Shown piece by piece: positions 1 through 11,359 of a DNA stretch of 64,000 bases. This DNA is from Rhododendron vialii (lineage: Eukaryota > Streptophyta > Magnoliopsida > Ericales > Ericaceae): positions 30,268,501 through 30,332,500 of the forward strand of contig NC_080567.1 in assembly GCF_030253575.1 (NCBI RefSeq), written 5' to 3'. Every line of letters begins with the position of its first letter. Position 1 is the stretch's first letter. The notes under the pieces were generated by a model. That model searched no databases and was not told where the DNA came from. It saw only the letters and a program-made list of their open reading frames with translations. Both the position numbers and the translations under genes were made by a program.

Positions 1-110
1 AACGGGTGAGACTTTTATCACCCTTATATTCAAGGGGTTATCAAATCCTCTGAAACAAAGTAACCCTGCATTTTCGGCCATTCAATCGCATGATAATTCT
101 GGAAAGTCCT
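1..110. repeat. Dispersed repeat, copy 1 (related to 4329-4445)
   Basis: The opening bases (AACGGGTGAGACTTTTAT, later TTTTCGGCCATTC and TGATAATT) recur in the same order at about 4329-4445, just upstream of the UBLCP1 gene. The two copies are diverged and of unknown type. The copy here is cut by the window edge. Nothing coding is visible in 1-350. Confidence 0.5.
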
Positions 111-357
111 GCGTTAATTCTATATATAACCATAAAGTTCGAAGGAAATTGATGTGCAAAATCCATCTTCTTTGCATTTTAACCAATTCCAATTTTAATT
201 TGATTTTGGGCGCCATTGGAAAGGTCCGCACAACCACATTTTAGCCTGCCGTAAAACAAATTAAAGCATTCAAAACTCTCATTAACAAACCTAATAAATT
301 ATTGATCGGTCGGAGAAAAAACATAAGGCTTTTAACGAAGATAAACCTAAGACACAT

Positions 358-1044
358 GACTTGTTTGATAACCTAAATTCAGCACTTAAAACTGAATCAA
401 TTAAGTAATAAGTGATTCAGTAGGTTTGATAACGACATTTACATTACTTAAAAATTTAGTACTACTTAAAATGTAAGCTAAAAAATTGAAAAAAATTAAG
501 TAGCTTTGAGCTACTTAATTGTGTACTTGCATTTAATCACCATACTACCACCACAACCACTCCCACCACCACCACCATCACCACCACCACCACCACCATC
601 ACTCCAACCACCACACCACCACCACCACCACCACTGCTCCACCACCATCACCACTACACCACCACCACCACCACCACCACTCCCCTATCACTCCACCACC
701 ACCACCACCATTATCACAATGCCGCCACCACAATGACACCATTGCACAACTATCACTTCACCAACACCATTCACCGTCACCATTACACCACTATCGCCAG
801 CACTCCAATACCACCATCGCCGCCACCACCACCACCACAATCATCATTCCACCATTATTATAAGTACATTGTAACCATTAGTAAATTAAGAGAGAATCGA
901 AATTAAAATTAATTTATTATTTTTTTAATTCAGTACTCAATATGTTTACCAAACAGCTTTTCAACTTAAAAAATTCAGCATTCAGCTTTCAGTACTTAAT
1001 TTTTCAGCATTCAGTTTCAGTTTTCTGTTTTATCAAACAGGCGA
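358..1044. mobile_element. TIR-element-like block with (CAC)n core
   Basis: The left end reads TTGTTTGATAACC...TTCAGCACTTAAAACTGAAT. The right end, read in reverse complement, starts CTGTTTGATAAAACAG and continues with AAACTGAATGCTGAA-type sequence. This gives imperfect inverted termini about 690 bp apart. The interior holds a long CCA/CAC simple repeat (about 546-840) whose open frames code only Pro/His/Thr runs and are not credible genes. A target-site duplication is unclear: GACACATGA on the left and GACATGTA on the right are similar but not identical. A non-autonomous DNA transposon is the best reading; the superfamily is not determined. Confidence 0.4.
546..840. repeat. (CCA)n/(CAC)n low-complexity tract
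   Basis: An imperfect trinucleotide repeat of CCA/CAC units with scattered TCA and GCC interruptions. It lies inside the transposon-like block and has no recognisable coding content. Confidence 0.85.
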
Positions 1045-1189
1045 CATGTAATTAACCACAAGAAGTACTTGATTTCTAGTACGTACTAATTATGCTTCCG
1101 AACCATCTCCTTCTAATTTGGCATCACATTGATCTTAATCCCTTCTACCTATTTCAAACTTGATGTGAATCATGACTTGAAGGAGATAA

Positions 1190-1876
1190 TTAGTAGTTCC
1201 TTGGTCGTTTGGCAAATGAATAAATCTTTAAGACACCCTTTGGTCTCGATGGGTGCCATGGCAGTACTGGCGGTGGAGGCGGCGGCGGTGGTGGTGGTAG
1301 AGGAGGAGGAGGTGGTGGTGGTGGTGGTGGAAGAGGAGGAGGAGGTGGTGGTGGTGTTGGAGGACGAGGAGGTGGTGGTGGTGGTGATGGTGGTGGTGGT
1401 GGAGGAGGAGGTGGTGGTGGTGGTGGTGATGGTGGTGGTGGTGGTGGTGGTGGTGATGGTGGTGGTGAAGGAGGAGGAGGAGGAGGAGGAGGAGGAGGTG
1501 GTGGTGGTGGTGGTGGTGGTGATGGTGGTGGTGGTGGAGGAGGAGGAGGAGGAGGAGGTGGTGGTGGTGGTGGCGGAGGAGGAGGTGGTGGTGGTGGAGG
1601 AGGAGGAGGTGGTGGTGGTGATGGTGGTGGTGGAGGAGGAGGAGGAGGAGAGTTTGAGTGAGAAGGACCGGCTACATCGTCTTCAATCGATACATATCGA
1701 TGAAAATTCCTATGACAACCACAAGCATCGCAAAATAATATTGCACCTAGTTCACTGCCATTTTTGGGCGTGAATTCCCTACAACCGTCTAGGACGAAAC
1801 CACCTACGGACGCTGCATAGTTACGTCTGCACTCTGCATACTTCACCTTCTCTAATGCATACACGAACATATTCAA
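1190..1876 (-). CDS. MIF/ZF-HD-type zinc-finger protein with long polyproline tail
   Basis: A single-exon frame of 228 codons. Residues about 10-60 form a ZF-HD dimerisation domain: [17 protein letters not shown], then DGCREF, then [13 protein letters not shown]. This domain mediates dimerisation in zinc-finger homeodomain factors and MINI ZINC FINGER (MIF) proteins. No homeodomain follows, so the layout is MIF-like. MIFs act in the nucleus or cytoplasm by binding ZHD partners and blocking their DNA binding (family knowledge). Instead of ending near 100 residues, the frame runs into about 120 residues of almost pure proline encoded by a GGT/GGA repeat on the + strand, then a short unrelated C-terminus. 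The His in the usual ECxKNHAA motif is Tyr here, so one metal ligand may be altered. The start is the first Met of the frame, about 10 residues before the domain. Expression is unproven; this could be a decayed gene reading into a microsatellite. Confidence 0.6.
   Translation of the reverse strand: MNMFVYALEKVKYAECRRNYAASVGGFVLDGCREFTPKNGSELGAILFCDACGCHRNFHRYVSIEDDVAGPSHSNSPPPPPPPPPSPPPPPPPPPPPPPPPPPPPPPPPPPPPPPPPPSPPPPPPPPPPPPPPPPPSPPPSPPPPPPPPSPPPPPPPPPPPPPSPPPPPPRPPTPPPPPPPLPPPPPPPPPPLPPPPPPPPPPVLPWHPSRPKGVLKIYSFAKRPRNY
1267..1652. repeat. (GGT/GGA)n purine-rich, G-rich tract
   Basis: About 385 bp made almost wholly of GGT and GGA triplets on the + strand, encoding the proline run of the minus-strand MIF-like frame. 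Many closely spaced GG/GGA runs make G-quadruplex or R-loop formation plausible on this strand (inference). The + strand frame across it gives only Val/Glu runs and is a shadow. Confidence 0.9.
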
Positions 1877-2524
1877 GAAAGAGAGGCAAGCGAGTAGACA
1901 AATTTTGCATGTGTATGAATACGATTAGAACACTAAAGTTGTTTTTATACGGACATCCCGTCAACGGTACATTATACATCAAGTTAAAATACTTAATTGT
2001 TTTCGGACTTCATGTAATCCTCAACGATTTTACCGAGATTTTGTCAATCCAAAGTTAATACGGAGAATCTGTCATAATCGGTGGATGACAACTAATAAAA
2101 GTCATTGGCGAGAAATGCTAAATAGGATTATTGACCACGCTTCTAAAGTTAAATGGAGTACTAATACTAACATGGCTACTGATTTTAGGGATTGGCTGTT
2201 AGAGTTTTTATATATCTGCACGTGCGATGTACGTGCATGGATATTTTGTCATACTTTTGTGATGGTAAATTATAAAAAATAGTTAAAAAATTATAAAAAG
2301 GTGTTATTTTTTCTTTTGCTGGATACATTCAGCTACAAAAGATCGGATTAGGAAAACAGAGACAATAAAAACAAAAAACAAACAAATGTTGAGGTAACCA
2401 TTAGAAAAGATAGGAAGGGAAAATAAAAGAAAAGAAACCATATGGGAAGATGAATTATCAAAGAATTATCAAACCCAACAACTTCTTGCTAGATCATGGA
2501 ATTAAAGCACCAGCAAAAGATAGA
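1877..2524. other. Upstream region of the MIF-like gene; no gene seen
   Basis: AT-rich DNA that includes the presumed 5' region of the minus-strand MIF-like gene. Short frames here show no recognisable domain. No clear TATA/start arrangement could be fixed. Confidence 0.4.
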
Positions 2525-2526
2525 TA

Positions 2527-2789
2527 CTCTTTCGTTCCAATTTGTTTGTCAAATTTTGAAATTCTAACCTATTAAGGAAGCACAATGATTACACTCAAAA
2601 TATTTTTAGTTTCCAAAAATACCCTCACTTTTTGAACAATTAATGAGAGTGCACATTTCCCAATACATGATTTTTTGGAAAGTGAAAGGGCATTGAGGAA
2701 TTTTTTCCTAGTCAACTTCCATTTGGACAAACAATTTGAGACATTTTAAAGTCGAAAAGTAGACAAACGACAAATCGGGACGGAGGGAG
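2527..2789. mobile_element. Stowaway-type MITE
   Basis: Termini CTCTTTCGTTCCAATTTGT and, reverse-complemented, CTCCCTCCGTCCCGATTTGT, flanked by TA on both sides (2525-2526, 2790-2791). This is the classic CTCCCTCCGTCCC terminus and TA target duplication of Tc1/mariner-derived Stowaway MITEs. Length is 263 bp with no coding capacity. Confidence 0.8.
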
Positions 2790-2805
2790 TATTTGACAAG
2801 GAAAT

Positions 2806-2910
2806 TGATTTTGGCACTCCAGTTTTAGCCACTGGCACTCCACTTTATGTCTTGATCATAAAACTAAAAGTGGAGTGCCATTGACGTCTGAAAGTGGAGT
2901 GCCAAAATCA
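2806..2910. mobile_element. Small hairpin MITE, TGATTTTGGCACTCC family, copy 1
   Basis: Starts TGATTTTGGCACTCC and ends GGAGTGCCAAAATCA, which is its exact inverse. An internal second pair of GGCACTCCACTTT / AAAGTGGAGTGCC arms is present. Related copies lie at 27317-27402, 59301-59430 and, decayed, near 61250-61355. Confidence 0.65.
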
Positions 2911-4328
2911 CATCCCTTTAACAAAGCATTAAAGTGATGAAAAGTTACCCTCTAATTTTACATTGAACAGGCCAGCATTCTTCGCAAAACTGGATATCCA
3001 CATAGGCTAAGCAAAGGTTCAATATGATTGACTAAATATTTATTGAGCCAGGCATCGATGCTAACAGTATAAACTTGCAAACAATGTAGGGCTAGTTAAT
3101 TTCCTCTGTTTATTTCCTTTTTTTCTGAACACCAAAAGAATATTTTATTAATCTTGAAATTGTTACGAGACTGATAGAAGCAAGGAAATAGCATTATGTT
3201 CAAAGAACAATCTTCTGCCCAATCCGAGACCCAAACCTACGATCGACAAGAAATCAATTGAGGACACTCATATGGAACAAAACCCACCTGAAAAGGCCGA
3301 AGCCTAAATGCCCTAACTGTGTCTAATAATACTCAGATTAATACAAAATCAGCACATAAAAAAGAGGCCTCGCTGCCCATATCTGAAAATCAGCACCCGA
3401 CTTCCGACCAGCCACCTCATACGGGAAACGCATCCTTTTTTTCGTTCCCTGCTTTCCATATCGAATTTGGAATGCCCGATGACAATAAAAATTTCAACAG
3501 ATCGATTTATCTTTCCTATGCTTTTTTAAAAATTAAATAGATGGAGGGCGGATTTGGATTGAAAAGTGAAATAGTAATTTATTTTTCTTCTTTACTTGAA
3601 AAAAAATTCGCTAAAATATAAGTTGGGTAACTTTTTAATCCAAACTAGGCCGGAAAATGGTAAATAGCCAGTTTTTGAATAATTTTTTTCTAGAGTTTTA
3701 TTACTCTATTCTCGAATTTCCCTTCCACTGTGGCCTTGGCTACCAACAACAATCGCTAAAATATGGAGTATATATATGATGCTATAATCGTGTGTACAAT
3801 GTATATATGGCCTGCGATCAGCATCACCCTCTCTTTGGCTCTCTATATCATTCTTTGTTGCTTATCGATCTCACCACCTTTTTTTTTTTTTTTTTTCAAA
3901 CGGAAATTCATCTCATCACTTATTTGAAATAAGACTCCAAGTTATCACGCGACAGCGATTCCTTGACTTTTCCTTATGTATTTCTTGAACCGGTTGTCAT
4001 CAACAATACTAAGTTCTATCTTGAGATAATGGAAACATCGTTAGGCATTGCATTATTACTATGTTGTTAAGGTGGCAATCGGGGGGGGGGGGGGGGGGGG
4101 TTTGGGTGTTTGGGTTCAATTGTCGAATGCATTATCACCCTCTCTTTAGCTATATTTTTTATCGTTAGCCTAACGCCAAAATCTCATTTGTTTTCATTAA
4201 AAATACATCTATTTATTAGTTAGGAGGAATGAGTTGTTTTGGATAATGTATATTTTTCACAAAGCACCGAAAATATCATTTAGTTAATATCGTGAACTCA
4301 CCCAAATAGATCGAGGTCATTGAAAAAA
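2911..4328. other. Intergenic, no gene recognised; homopolymer tracts
   Basis: AT-rich intergenic DNA with a T tract near 3877-3897 and a run of about 20 G at 4081-4100. A 73-codon + frame at 3319-3540 has no recognisable domain and no support as a gene. Confidence 0.5.
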
Positions 4329-4445
4329 AACGGGTGAGACTTTTATTTCCTTTTCTTAAAGGGGTAAATAAATCTTCTATACCGAAATTCTGTATACCTT
4401 TGTATCCGTTCATTTTCGGCCATTCGATCACTTGATAATTTTAGC
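4329..4445. repeat. Dispersed repeat, copy 2 (related to 1-110)
   Basis: Shares AACGGGTGAGACTTTTAT and TTTTCGGCCATTCGATC-type sequence with the window start. It lies in the promoter-proximal region of UBLCP1. Confidence 0.5.
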
Positions 4446-4622
4446 ATATAACAAGAGGTGATTCATCATTCAAGGACTTTCGAACTGATTTGGTCTTTCG
4501 ATTGAAGGGAAAAAAAAAAAAATCATTCAAGGGCTTTCAGTGTAGTTTATCCTTCACGCCAGAAGAAAGTTTTCTTCCGTTTTGAGTGAGGAAGAATAAT
4601 CTGCTGGGATCGACCACTAGAA

Positions 4623-7600
4623 ATGGCTGCTGAAACCTCCTCCTCCTCGTCGGCGGTGACGGAGGAAGAGCTGACGCTGACGGTGAAGTGGAGCGGGAAG
4701 GAGTACACCGTTAGGGTTTGCGGCGACGACACGGTCGGAGAGCTGAAGCGACGGATATGCGAAGTCACGAACGTGCTGCCCAAACGGCAGAAGCTTCTGT
4801 ACCCTAAAGTCGGATCGAAGCTCGCCGACGAATCCCTCCTCCTCTCTCAGCTCCCCCTCAAATCCTCACTCAAAATGACCATGATTGGGTTCGTTTCGTC
4901 CCCTCGCTCTTTCTTGTTCTGTTTTTTTGAACGAATGGGTCTGTATTTGGAATTCGATTCACGTGTTTATGCACAGGGAGTGATTGATTGCTACTGGGTT
5001 TTCTTAGGGTTAATAAACGAACCTAAGCTACTCAAGTTCGAGCTCGTGCTCGTTCATTAAAAACTCGTTCAAGACTTGTTTTGTTACACAAGTATACAAT
5101 TTTTTGAAGCTTGTTAAGCTTTCAACTCAAGCTCGAACGAGCTGCTACTCGGCTCGGAAGGCTTATGATTAGGGTAGGAATTTATAACACAGACACGATA
5201 ACACGACTCGAACTCGACACAAAGTTAGCGGGTTAGAGTTCATGAAACACGTGTATGACACGACCCGAGAACACGATTGCTAAAAGGGTCGGGGTCGGGT
5301 TCAAGCATAACCCGAAAATGACACATTTATCTGTGTCTGACACGTTAACCCATTTATCTATCGGGTTCGAAACTTATAGCGTCGTTCAGTAGTTTTTTCC
5401 TTGAATGTTGAATTATGTAGTAGTAGTTTCGTTCAGTCCTTGAGAATGGCTAATTATTGGATTGAAATTGGTTATAAAACTTGAAACACAAACAGGTGCA
5501 AACAGGTTATGTAAACGGGTCATCAGAAAAGCAAAGGATTTTGTGTAATCGTGTCAATCCGTGTCGTGTTCAGGTGGACACAAATTACTAGCTGGTAGTT
5601 TTAGGGTTGGAATTCTTGACACGTTTAGATGAGCAAGTCGAGTTAGTGTTGAGGGTTATCTGACACGAACCCTAATTGACACGGCACAAACATGACATGA
5701 TGCCCAACCCTACTTATGATGTAATAAAAATTTAAGCTACTTGAGATCGGCTCGTCTCATGAATAAGCTAAGCTTGAACATGTTTTGAAGCTCGTTAAAT
5801 TTTTAAACCATGCTTGAACAATTAAGTGCTCGGCTTGTTTGACTCGTTTATCACTCTTGGGTTTGCTTTTATTGTACTGGTCGGTCACTAGGTGTGAAAT
5901 CTCACCCGAACCTAACCAAACCGATTGGGGTGGATTTATCCAAATTTTAACTCAAATTTTCTAACTTGGCTTGTAGTTTGGAAAAATGGGCAGGTGTCGG
6001 TTCGGGTTCATTTTTATACAACATTCTGCAACACAAATGTGGCTGATCCATGGATCTTTACATTTGAGGCGGTAGGAAAATAGGACATAGTTAATACTTA
6101 ATACAGTGTTGGAATAGTCTAGAGAAATATTCCTGGAATGAAAAGGTATAGAGAAAGAGGATCTCCTTATCTCCACCTTGCACCAATACAAAACCTTCAA
6201 GATAACGGATAACCATTAAGGAGATTTGAGTATTTTGGGGGTTACAGATGCAAGTAGGAATCCATGATATGTAATGGTAGTAATCCTTTGTAGTAATCCA
6301 TCACTAGGTAGACACCCTTATTTTTTCTTTGATCGCCCAAAGTCAGTATTGTTAGAATAGTTAGATTAGCACCTTGAAGAGGAGTTGAATGCAGACATCC
6401 TTTGGGTAAAATGGATTCACACATACTATTAAGAAGCAGTGTTTTTGGATTATAAAAATCCCTAGCTCTGCCTCTTGGACTGTAAGAAGGATTCTGAGAC
6501 TAAGACCAAGAGTGCAACCTTGGATTAAATATGTGGTTGGGATGGGTGTGAGCCGCGTGATGGTTTTCTGGGATAACTGGCATCCTTTTGGTCATTTGCA
6601 TCACAGATATGATAATTGTTTTAAGGCATGCTTGGGAAAGTATTTGACTGCTAAGGCGGAATGTGGCTTCGCTATAATTTTGGAATTGCTGAAAGTTGGA
6701 AGAACTAGGACAGAGTTTGATGATTTGAGGCTCACTAAAACGATTTTTAGAATTTAAATTACATTTTTCCCAAGAAGTGTTTTGTTAAATTTTGACTGCT
6801 GTTTAGATGATGCTGTGTGTTTGACGTGTCTAATTTACTGTACATTTGTTCAAGCTTTGGTTTATTCTGCTCCCGTTACGGTTAGTTGAAATTCAGTTAC
6901 CCATGCTTAATGATTACACAAAAGCACCATTTGTGCTCTAGTATCAACCACAGTTCACAACAGTGTGGTTCACTTGGTTAATAGTTAAAAGGCTAATGGA
7001 TGGATAGAATACATGAAGTTCAACTTTGTTTTATCCAAAGGACCAAAGGGAAGTTCCAAGCTTTTAAGAACTTTTGAATGGACATATGTAGCAAGCTTTG
7101 TTGCCATTGGTGGTGTAAACATTGATGATATGTGTATCCAGAGATTGTTTTTAAGAATGTTTGTCATGTCGCTATTAGAATTGCCTATTAGATGTGCTTC
7201 CAGCAGGTCAATTTATCGATTTTGGCATTTTGCATCGAAAAGCAGTTGTTGATGGCATGTGATACAATTGTCTGACTTATTCGAATTGTCTATTAGAGTG
7301 TGTTGTGTGTGTGTGTGACTTTATACCAAACTAAATGAAAAAGAAACTGGCAGCACTGTTGAAGACGATATACTTGTGGACGAAGTAGACTCTCCAGATG
7401 TTGTCGATGATTTTGAGTTGGGACAAGATGAAGTTGTTGAAATCAAAGACAATGATGTCAATAGGCAGAAATTGAGAAGGCGAAGTGCTCATTACAAGGT
7501 CTGTAAATTGATCCTTATTCTGAAACCATTCGAATCAATTAAAATAGTGCAGCTTTAGTTTTTATGTTTGAAGATATGAAGTACTTTCTTACTTGTTGAT

Positions 7601-9885
7601 TATACAAAAGTCGAGGCCTATATATTCAGTGTTAGACCATGGTACTGTTGTTTCAGAATATGTCCCACATGAACAAGGTTTATGATCTGTTTGTGGTGGG
7701 TTCACCTCCTAAATATTTCAGTAAATACTCTTTTTTTCTAGTACTCTTTTCTGTTTTTGCAAGGTCTGACGTCCTTTTAGCAATCAGAGTAAAGGCTTCA
7801 GGTTTGAAGTACTAATCATGGTTGGAGTAGGATTAGACACAAGTTTTTTTGTGAACCCATGTAATCTTTTGCTGCCTATGAGGTAGATGGGAGAAGTTGT
7901 GATTCTGTTGTGTAGATGCCTTACCCTAGCAGGGGAGGTGATTCGTTTCTTTCCTATTCTATTCTTGGCCCTGAATCCATTTGCCGTCCCAATCAATTTC
8001 TTACAACTTATTCCTAACAACCAAAACCTGCGATGAAAATAAATTACTGTTCTCATGTTGCTGGTCACTTTCATTGTCAGATTTCTTCTATACGCATTGG
8101 TATTTGATTTTTTGGGGGTTCTAATGGTAGATTCAACTCCGGAATCCATGCCGTAAAGGGAAAAAGTTGCTGGTTTTGGATATTGATTATACCTTGTTTG
8201 ATCATCGTTCCACAGCGGAGAACCCGCTAGAACTCATGCGGCCTTGTAAGTAGTTACTCCCTGGGAGATCATACAGTTTTGTATTTGTCCCTGTGTTTCT
8301 GCTTACCCCCTAAATCAAATAATATCTTGTGTAGATTTGCATGAGTTTCTTACGGCTGTTTATGCTGAGTATGATATCATTATCTGGTCTGCTACCGGGT
8401 ATGCTTTAGACTTTTCTCACTTTGAAAATTTAATTGTACAAATGTCGTACATCTTAACGTGTGAAACTTTTTGTTATTTTCCTGGTTTTGTTATTGCAGC
8501 ATGAAGTGGGTTGAATTAAAAATGGGACAGCTTGGGGTCCTCGACAATCCAAACTACAAAATTACAGCTCTTCTGGATCATTCCGCAATGATCACAGTTC
8601 ATTCAGATGCTCGTGGAACCTTCGATTGCAAGCCACTGGGCATTATTTGGGCTCAATATCCGGAGGTTTTAACTATTCACTATTTGTCTTGATATGTTTG
8701 CTTATTTCTTTTGTCTATATAGTCAGAGATTGCTTCACATGAGAATTTGGAAGTTGAAGTCTTCTATTTCCACCATGTAGCATTTTATGTTGGCCTAGGA
8801 CTTGGGGCTTTGCTTCCTTTTAAGATCTCAAGTTTGAAACCTCTCAGGTGCTATCAAGTATCAACTCCTTTTGGGTCAGTACATACAGAGCTTGTTCTGG
8901 CTTTAATTGGGACCCCCCAAAAGTGGGCGTGGGATTGGTCCCCCAGGATCAGTCGATATGAGCGTAAGCTGGCCCGAATACTTGCGTTATGGAAAAAATG
9001 TAGCATTTTATGTTTCAATTCCTTCTTTAAGAATCAATCCTTTTAAGGTCAAATAGGTGAGGTCACACCGAAAAAGGCAGTTAGGTCATTATAATGAAGC
9101 TACAACTAATTACACTTAACTTTTGTTGTGCCTTTTTTTTTTAATTTAGTTTGTCTTTCTGCTGTTTTTTTCTTTGGTTTGAGTCAGATGTTTTAGATTA
9201 AAGATTTGCTTGTTTTGACCAAAAGCTAACAAATATTGCCAATAGAAAAAATAACCAAAAGTTCAATCTTGTTATGGCTTATTTGTCTCTTGAGCGTTTT
9301 GTAGCTTCTTGTTTTGGCTTCTTTGCCTCTTCTAAACTTCAAATTTGGTCCATACAAATTTGTAGTCTCTAAAATATTGTTCAGAAGCCGAGAAAACTGC
9401 ACGAAGGACAAAAAAAGCAAAAAGTTATGTTAGTCTGAAGACTCTTGACTCTTGCAAGTGGCTTTAAAGTACAAACTTTATTTTATTTTATTTTTACAAC
9501 AAAATTGCTGTGCCGTAAACAGAATTATTGCATTTTTTTGAAATTCAAACTCTTCTTTCTATTTTAGTTTTGGAGCAAAATTTGTTGTGCCATGTATTGC
9601 ACTTTCTTTCTATTTATGTGTGTCTTGATTCATTTGCAGTACTACAGCTCCAAGAATACTATCATGTTTGATGATCTCAGAAGAAATTTCGTGATGAATC
9701 CCCAGAATGGGTTAACCATAAAGCCATTCAAGAAGGCCCATGCAAATCGGGACAGTGATCAGGAGCTTATGAAACTCACTCAATACTTGCTTGTGATTGC
9801 AGATCTTGATGACCTCAGCACCATTGATCATAAGGAATGGGAGTCATACAATGAGGACTATTTCAAGCGACGCAGACGCACATGA
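4623..9885 (+). CDS. UBLCP1: UBLCP1-type ubiquitin-like domain CTD phosphatase
   Basis: Six exons by GT..AG and reading-frame continuity: 4623-4888, 7354-7498, 8131-8245, 8335-8398, 8500-8665 and 9640-9885, giving 333 residues, about the usual plant length. Residues about 14-88 are a ubiquitin-like domain ([16 protein letters not shown]...KMTMIG). A HAD/FCP-type phosphatase follows, with catalytic DIDYT (154-158), [16 protein letters not shown] and the late [15 protein letters not shown] motif. The C-terminus is basic (RRRRT). UBLCP1 is a nuclear Ser/Thr phosphatase that binds the proteasome regulatory particle through its Ubl domain and lowers nuclear proteasome activity; the Arabidopsis homologue is At4g06599. 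The Ser usual after SAT at the exon 4/5 junction is Gly here, while the tandem copy keeps Ser. Intron 1 (2.5 kb) carries MITEs and a LINE fragment. The start is the only Met before the Ubl fold. Confidence 0.93.
5038..5870. mobile_element. Nested TIR elements in UBLCP1 intron 1
   Basis: Outer arms contain AAGCTCGAACGAGCTGCTACTCGGCTCGG-type sequence on the left and a GAGATCGGCTCG...GCTCGGCTTGTTTGACTCG counterpart on the right. Between them (about 5172-5722) lies a second element bounded by TAGGGTAGGAATTTATAACA and, inverted, TAGGGTTGGGCATCATGTC, rich in GACACGA/CGTGTC motifs. Neither has coding capacity. Confidence 0.5.
6450..7165 (+). mobile_element. LINE 3'-end fragment (zf-RVT-like) in UBLCP1 intron 1
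   Basis: The frame at 6512-6757 reads [20 protein letters not shown] then NWHPFGHL, the pattern of the zinc-binding region (zf-RVT) at the C-terminus of plant LINE reverse transcriptases. No reverse transcriptase core is present, so it is a 5'-truncated remnant. A diverged inverted copy lies at about 28138-29805, split by a solo LTR. Confidence 0.6.
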
Positions 9886-10090
9886 GTAACTGTGCTCGGT
9901 CTTGAAAATTCAATAGCCGTGCTCGTGTACCTCTTTTACCTTGCATTGACAAAACTTGTAGTACTAAAAGAAACCTTCCAAAATTGGTAAGAACGTGAAT
10001 TGCTGGAAATGGTCACGCATGGTTGTCAAGGTGATTTTCCCCCCCTATAATCCAAGCAAATTGTGATTAATGGGTTGTGCAATCTATTTG

Positions 10091-10091
<1 letters not shown>

Positions 10092-10130
<39 letters not shown>
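10092..10130. repeat. (CT)n microsatellite downstream of UBLCP1
   Basis: An uninterrupted CT tract of about 36 bp in the 3' flank. The flanking sequence (GATTAATGGGTTGTGCAAT on the left, CTTGTGTTTTCCAGATTTTG on the right) recurs around the CT tract at 14800-14860. The UBLCP1 duplication therefore extends at least this far. Confidence 0.85.
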
Positions 10131-10131
<1 letters not shown>

Positions 10132-10692
10132 ACTTGTGTTTTCCAGATTTTGTCTCTATTTCTTCCACTCTTGATTTGTCTCTACAGAAAATGGAATTAG
10201 TTTCTACGTAAATTATTGCCAATTTGTATTTTTTGATTAGGAAGCTGTCTGCTTCAGAGGTTTGCTTGTATGGTTGTTGGTGACTGCAGAGCATTGTGTG
10301 ATACTGTTTTCGGTTTGTTGTGTATGATGGATTGATGGTTTTGGTCTATTTTCAAGGTTTGGAACTCGAATTTTCGGTTTGAGATGTTTAGTTCCTATTC
10401 ATTTCTATTTCTTTTTGGGTTTTTGACATGAAAGTTTTTAAACTTGTGATTACCTATTACTAATTTTTAAACTTTATTTTGTTAACTTGACTGCACTTGC
10501 AGAATAAAATTGTCCCAAGCATGGAGAAGAAGTCCTGCTAAATTTAAAAGACTCATTCCCTTTTGACACTGCAGTTTTGCTTCTGGCCGTTCAATATGCA
10601 TGGATAAACACCTGCACGATATCGACAAAAATGTACACAACAGCAAATATGTATCTTTTCTCTCGTTTTTTGATAATTCAGTGTTAAGGCTA

Positions 10693-10881
10693 GTTTTCGC
10701 GTACACTTTGACTAATCTCGTGACTCTTGAGGATCTATTGTACTGTTCTTTAGCGGAGGGTCCAATTATAGACGGAGCAAAGTCCAGTTTTCGCGTACAC
10801 GCTGACTAATCTCTTGACTCATGAGAATCTATTATACTGTTCTTTAGTGAAGGGTCCAATTATAGACGGAGCAAAGTCCAG
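10693..10881. repeat. Two-copy tandem repeat of about 94 bp
   Basis: Unit 1 starts at 10693 and unit 2 at 10787, both beginning GTTTTCGCGTACAC and ending TTATAGACGGAGCAAAGTCC. The copies differ at only a few positions. No coding function is apparent. Confidence 0.8.
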
Positions 10882-10988
10882 TACATACTGTCTCTATAAA
10901 AATTGATAATAAGAGGAGGTTTTGAACCTGAAACAGATATATGTATTCAGCAAGAATGTATTTGTCCATGTAGAGAGAGAGAGAGAGA

Positions 10989-11359
10989 GCGCTGAAGTTC
11001 CTGTCCAAGGTCCGAATCGAATTCAACCCACTAGACCCACGCACGGCGGCGTGCATGAAGTTCCTAGCCCATTGCAACGCGAGATAGGCCAAAGAATCCA
11101 ACCCTTCGTGTCAGCTCCTAGTCAAGCATCGCACCGACGACCACCCGCCGGCGCTGATCACCGTCACATTCGTCAACAGCGTCGAGGAGGTCTTCGACGC
11201 CACTTCCACCCCAGCTCGGAGGATCAGGACCATGATCCTTGAGAAGGGTCAGATGCTCGAGACCGACAGATGTTTCGCCACGCCCGCGAGAACTGGCCCG
11301 TTGTTATTCCGGAGGTGGAGATTTACCGACCCGTCCCTGGGAAGGTAATTGATATTTGA
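10989..11359 (+). pseudogene. Broken mitochondrial ribosomal protein mL53-like gene
   Basis: Read from 10989 the frame gives LKFLSKVRIEFNPLDPRTAA, CMKFLAHCNAR, a TAG stop, then AKESNPSCQLLVKHRTDDHP, ITVTFVNSVEEVFDAT and IRTMILEKGQMLETD. After a one-base frameshift near 11268 it continues MFRHARENWPVVIPEVEIY. From memory this resembles the small plant mitochondrial large-subunit protein mL53 (39S L53). The expected initiator ATG is GCG. With no start, an in-frame stop and a frameshift it cannot make the protein. No intron is visible, and a GA repeat sits directly upstream. It may be a retrocopy or one member of an ancient duplication. The family name is moderately sure; the broken state is clear. 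Confidence 0.65.

Noticed and set aside
506-736. A 76-codon Pro/His frame
   Set aside because: It is only the translation of the CCA/CAC simple repeat inside a transposon-like block, with no domain.
1129-1773. A + strand frame of Val/Glu runs
   Set aside because: It is the antisense shadow of the minus-strand MIF-like gene and its triplet repeat.
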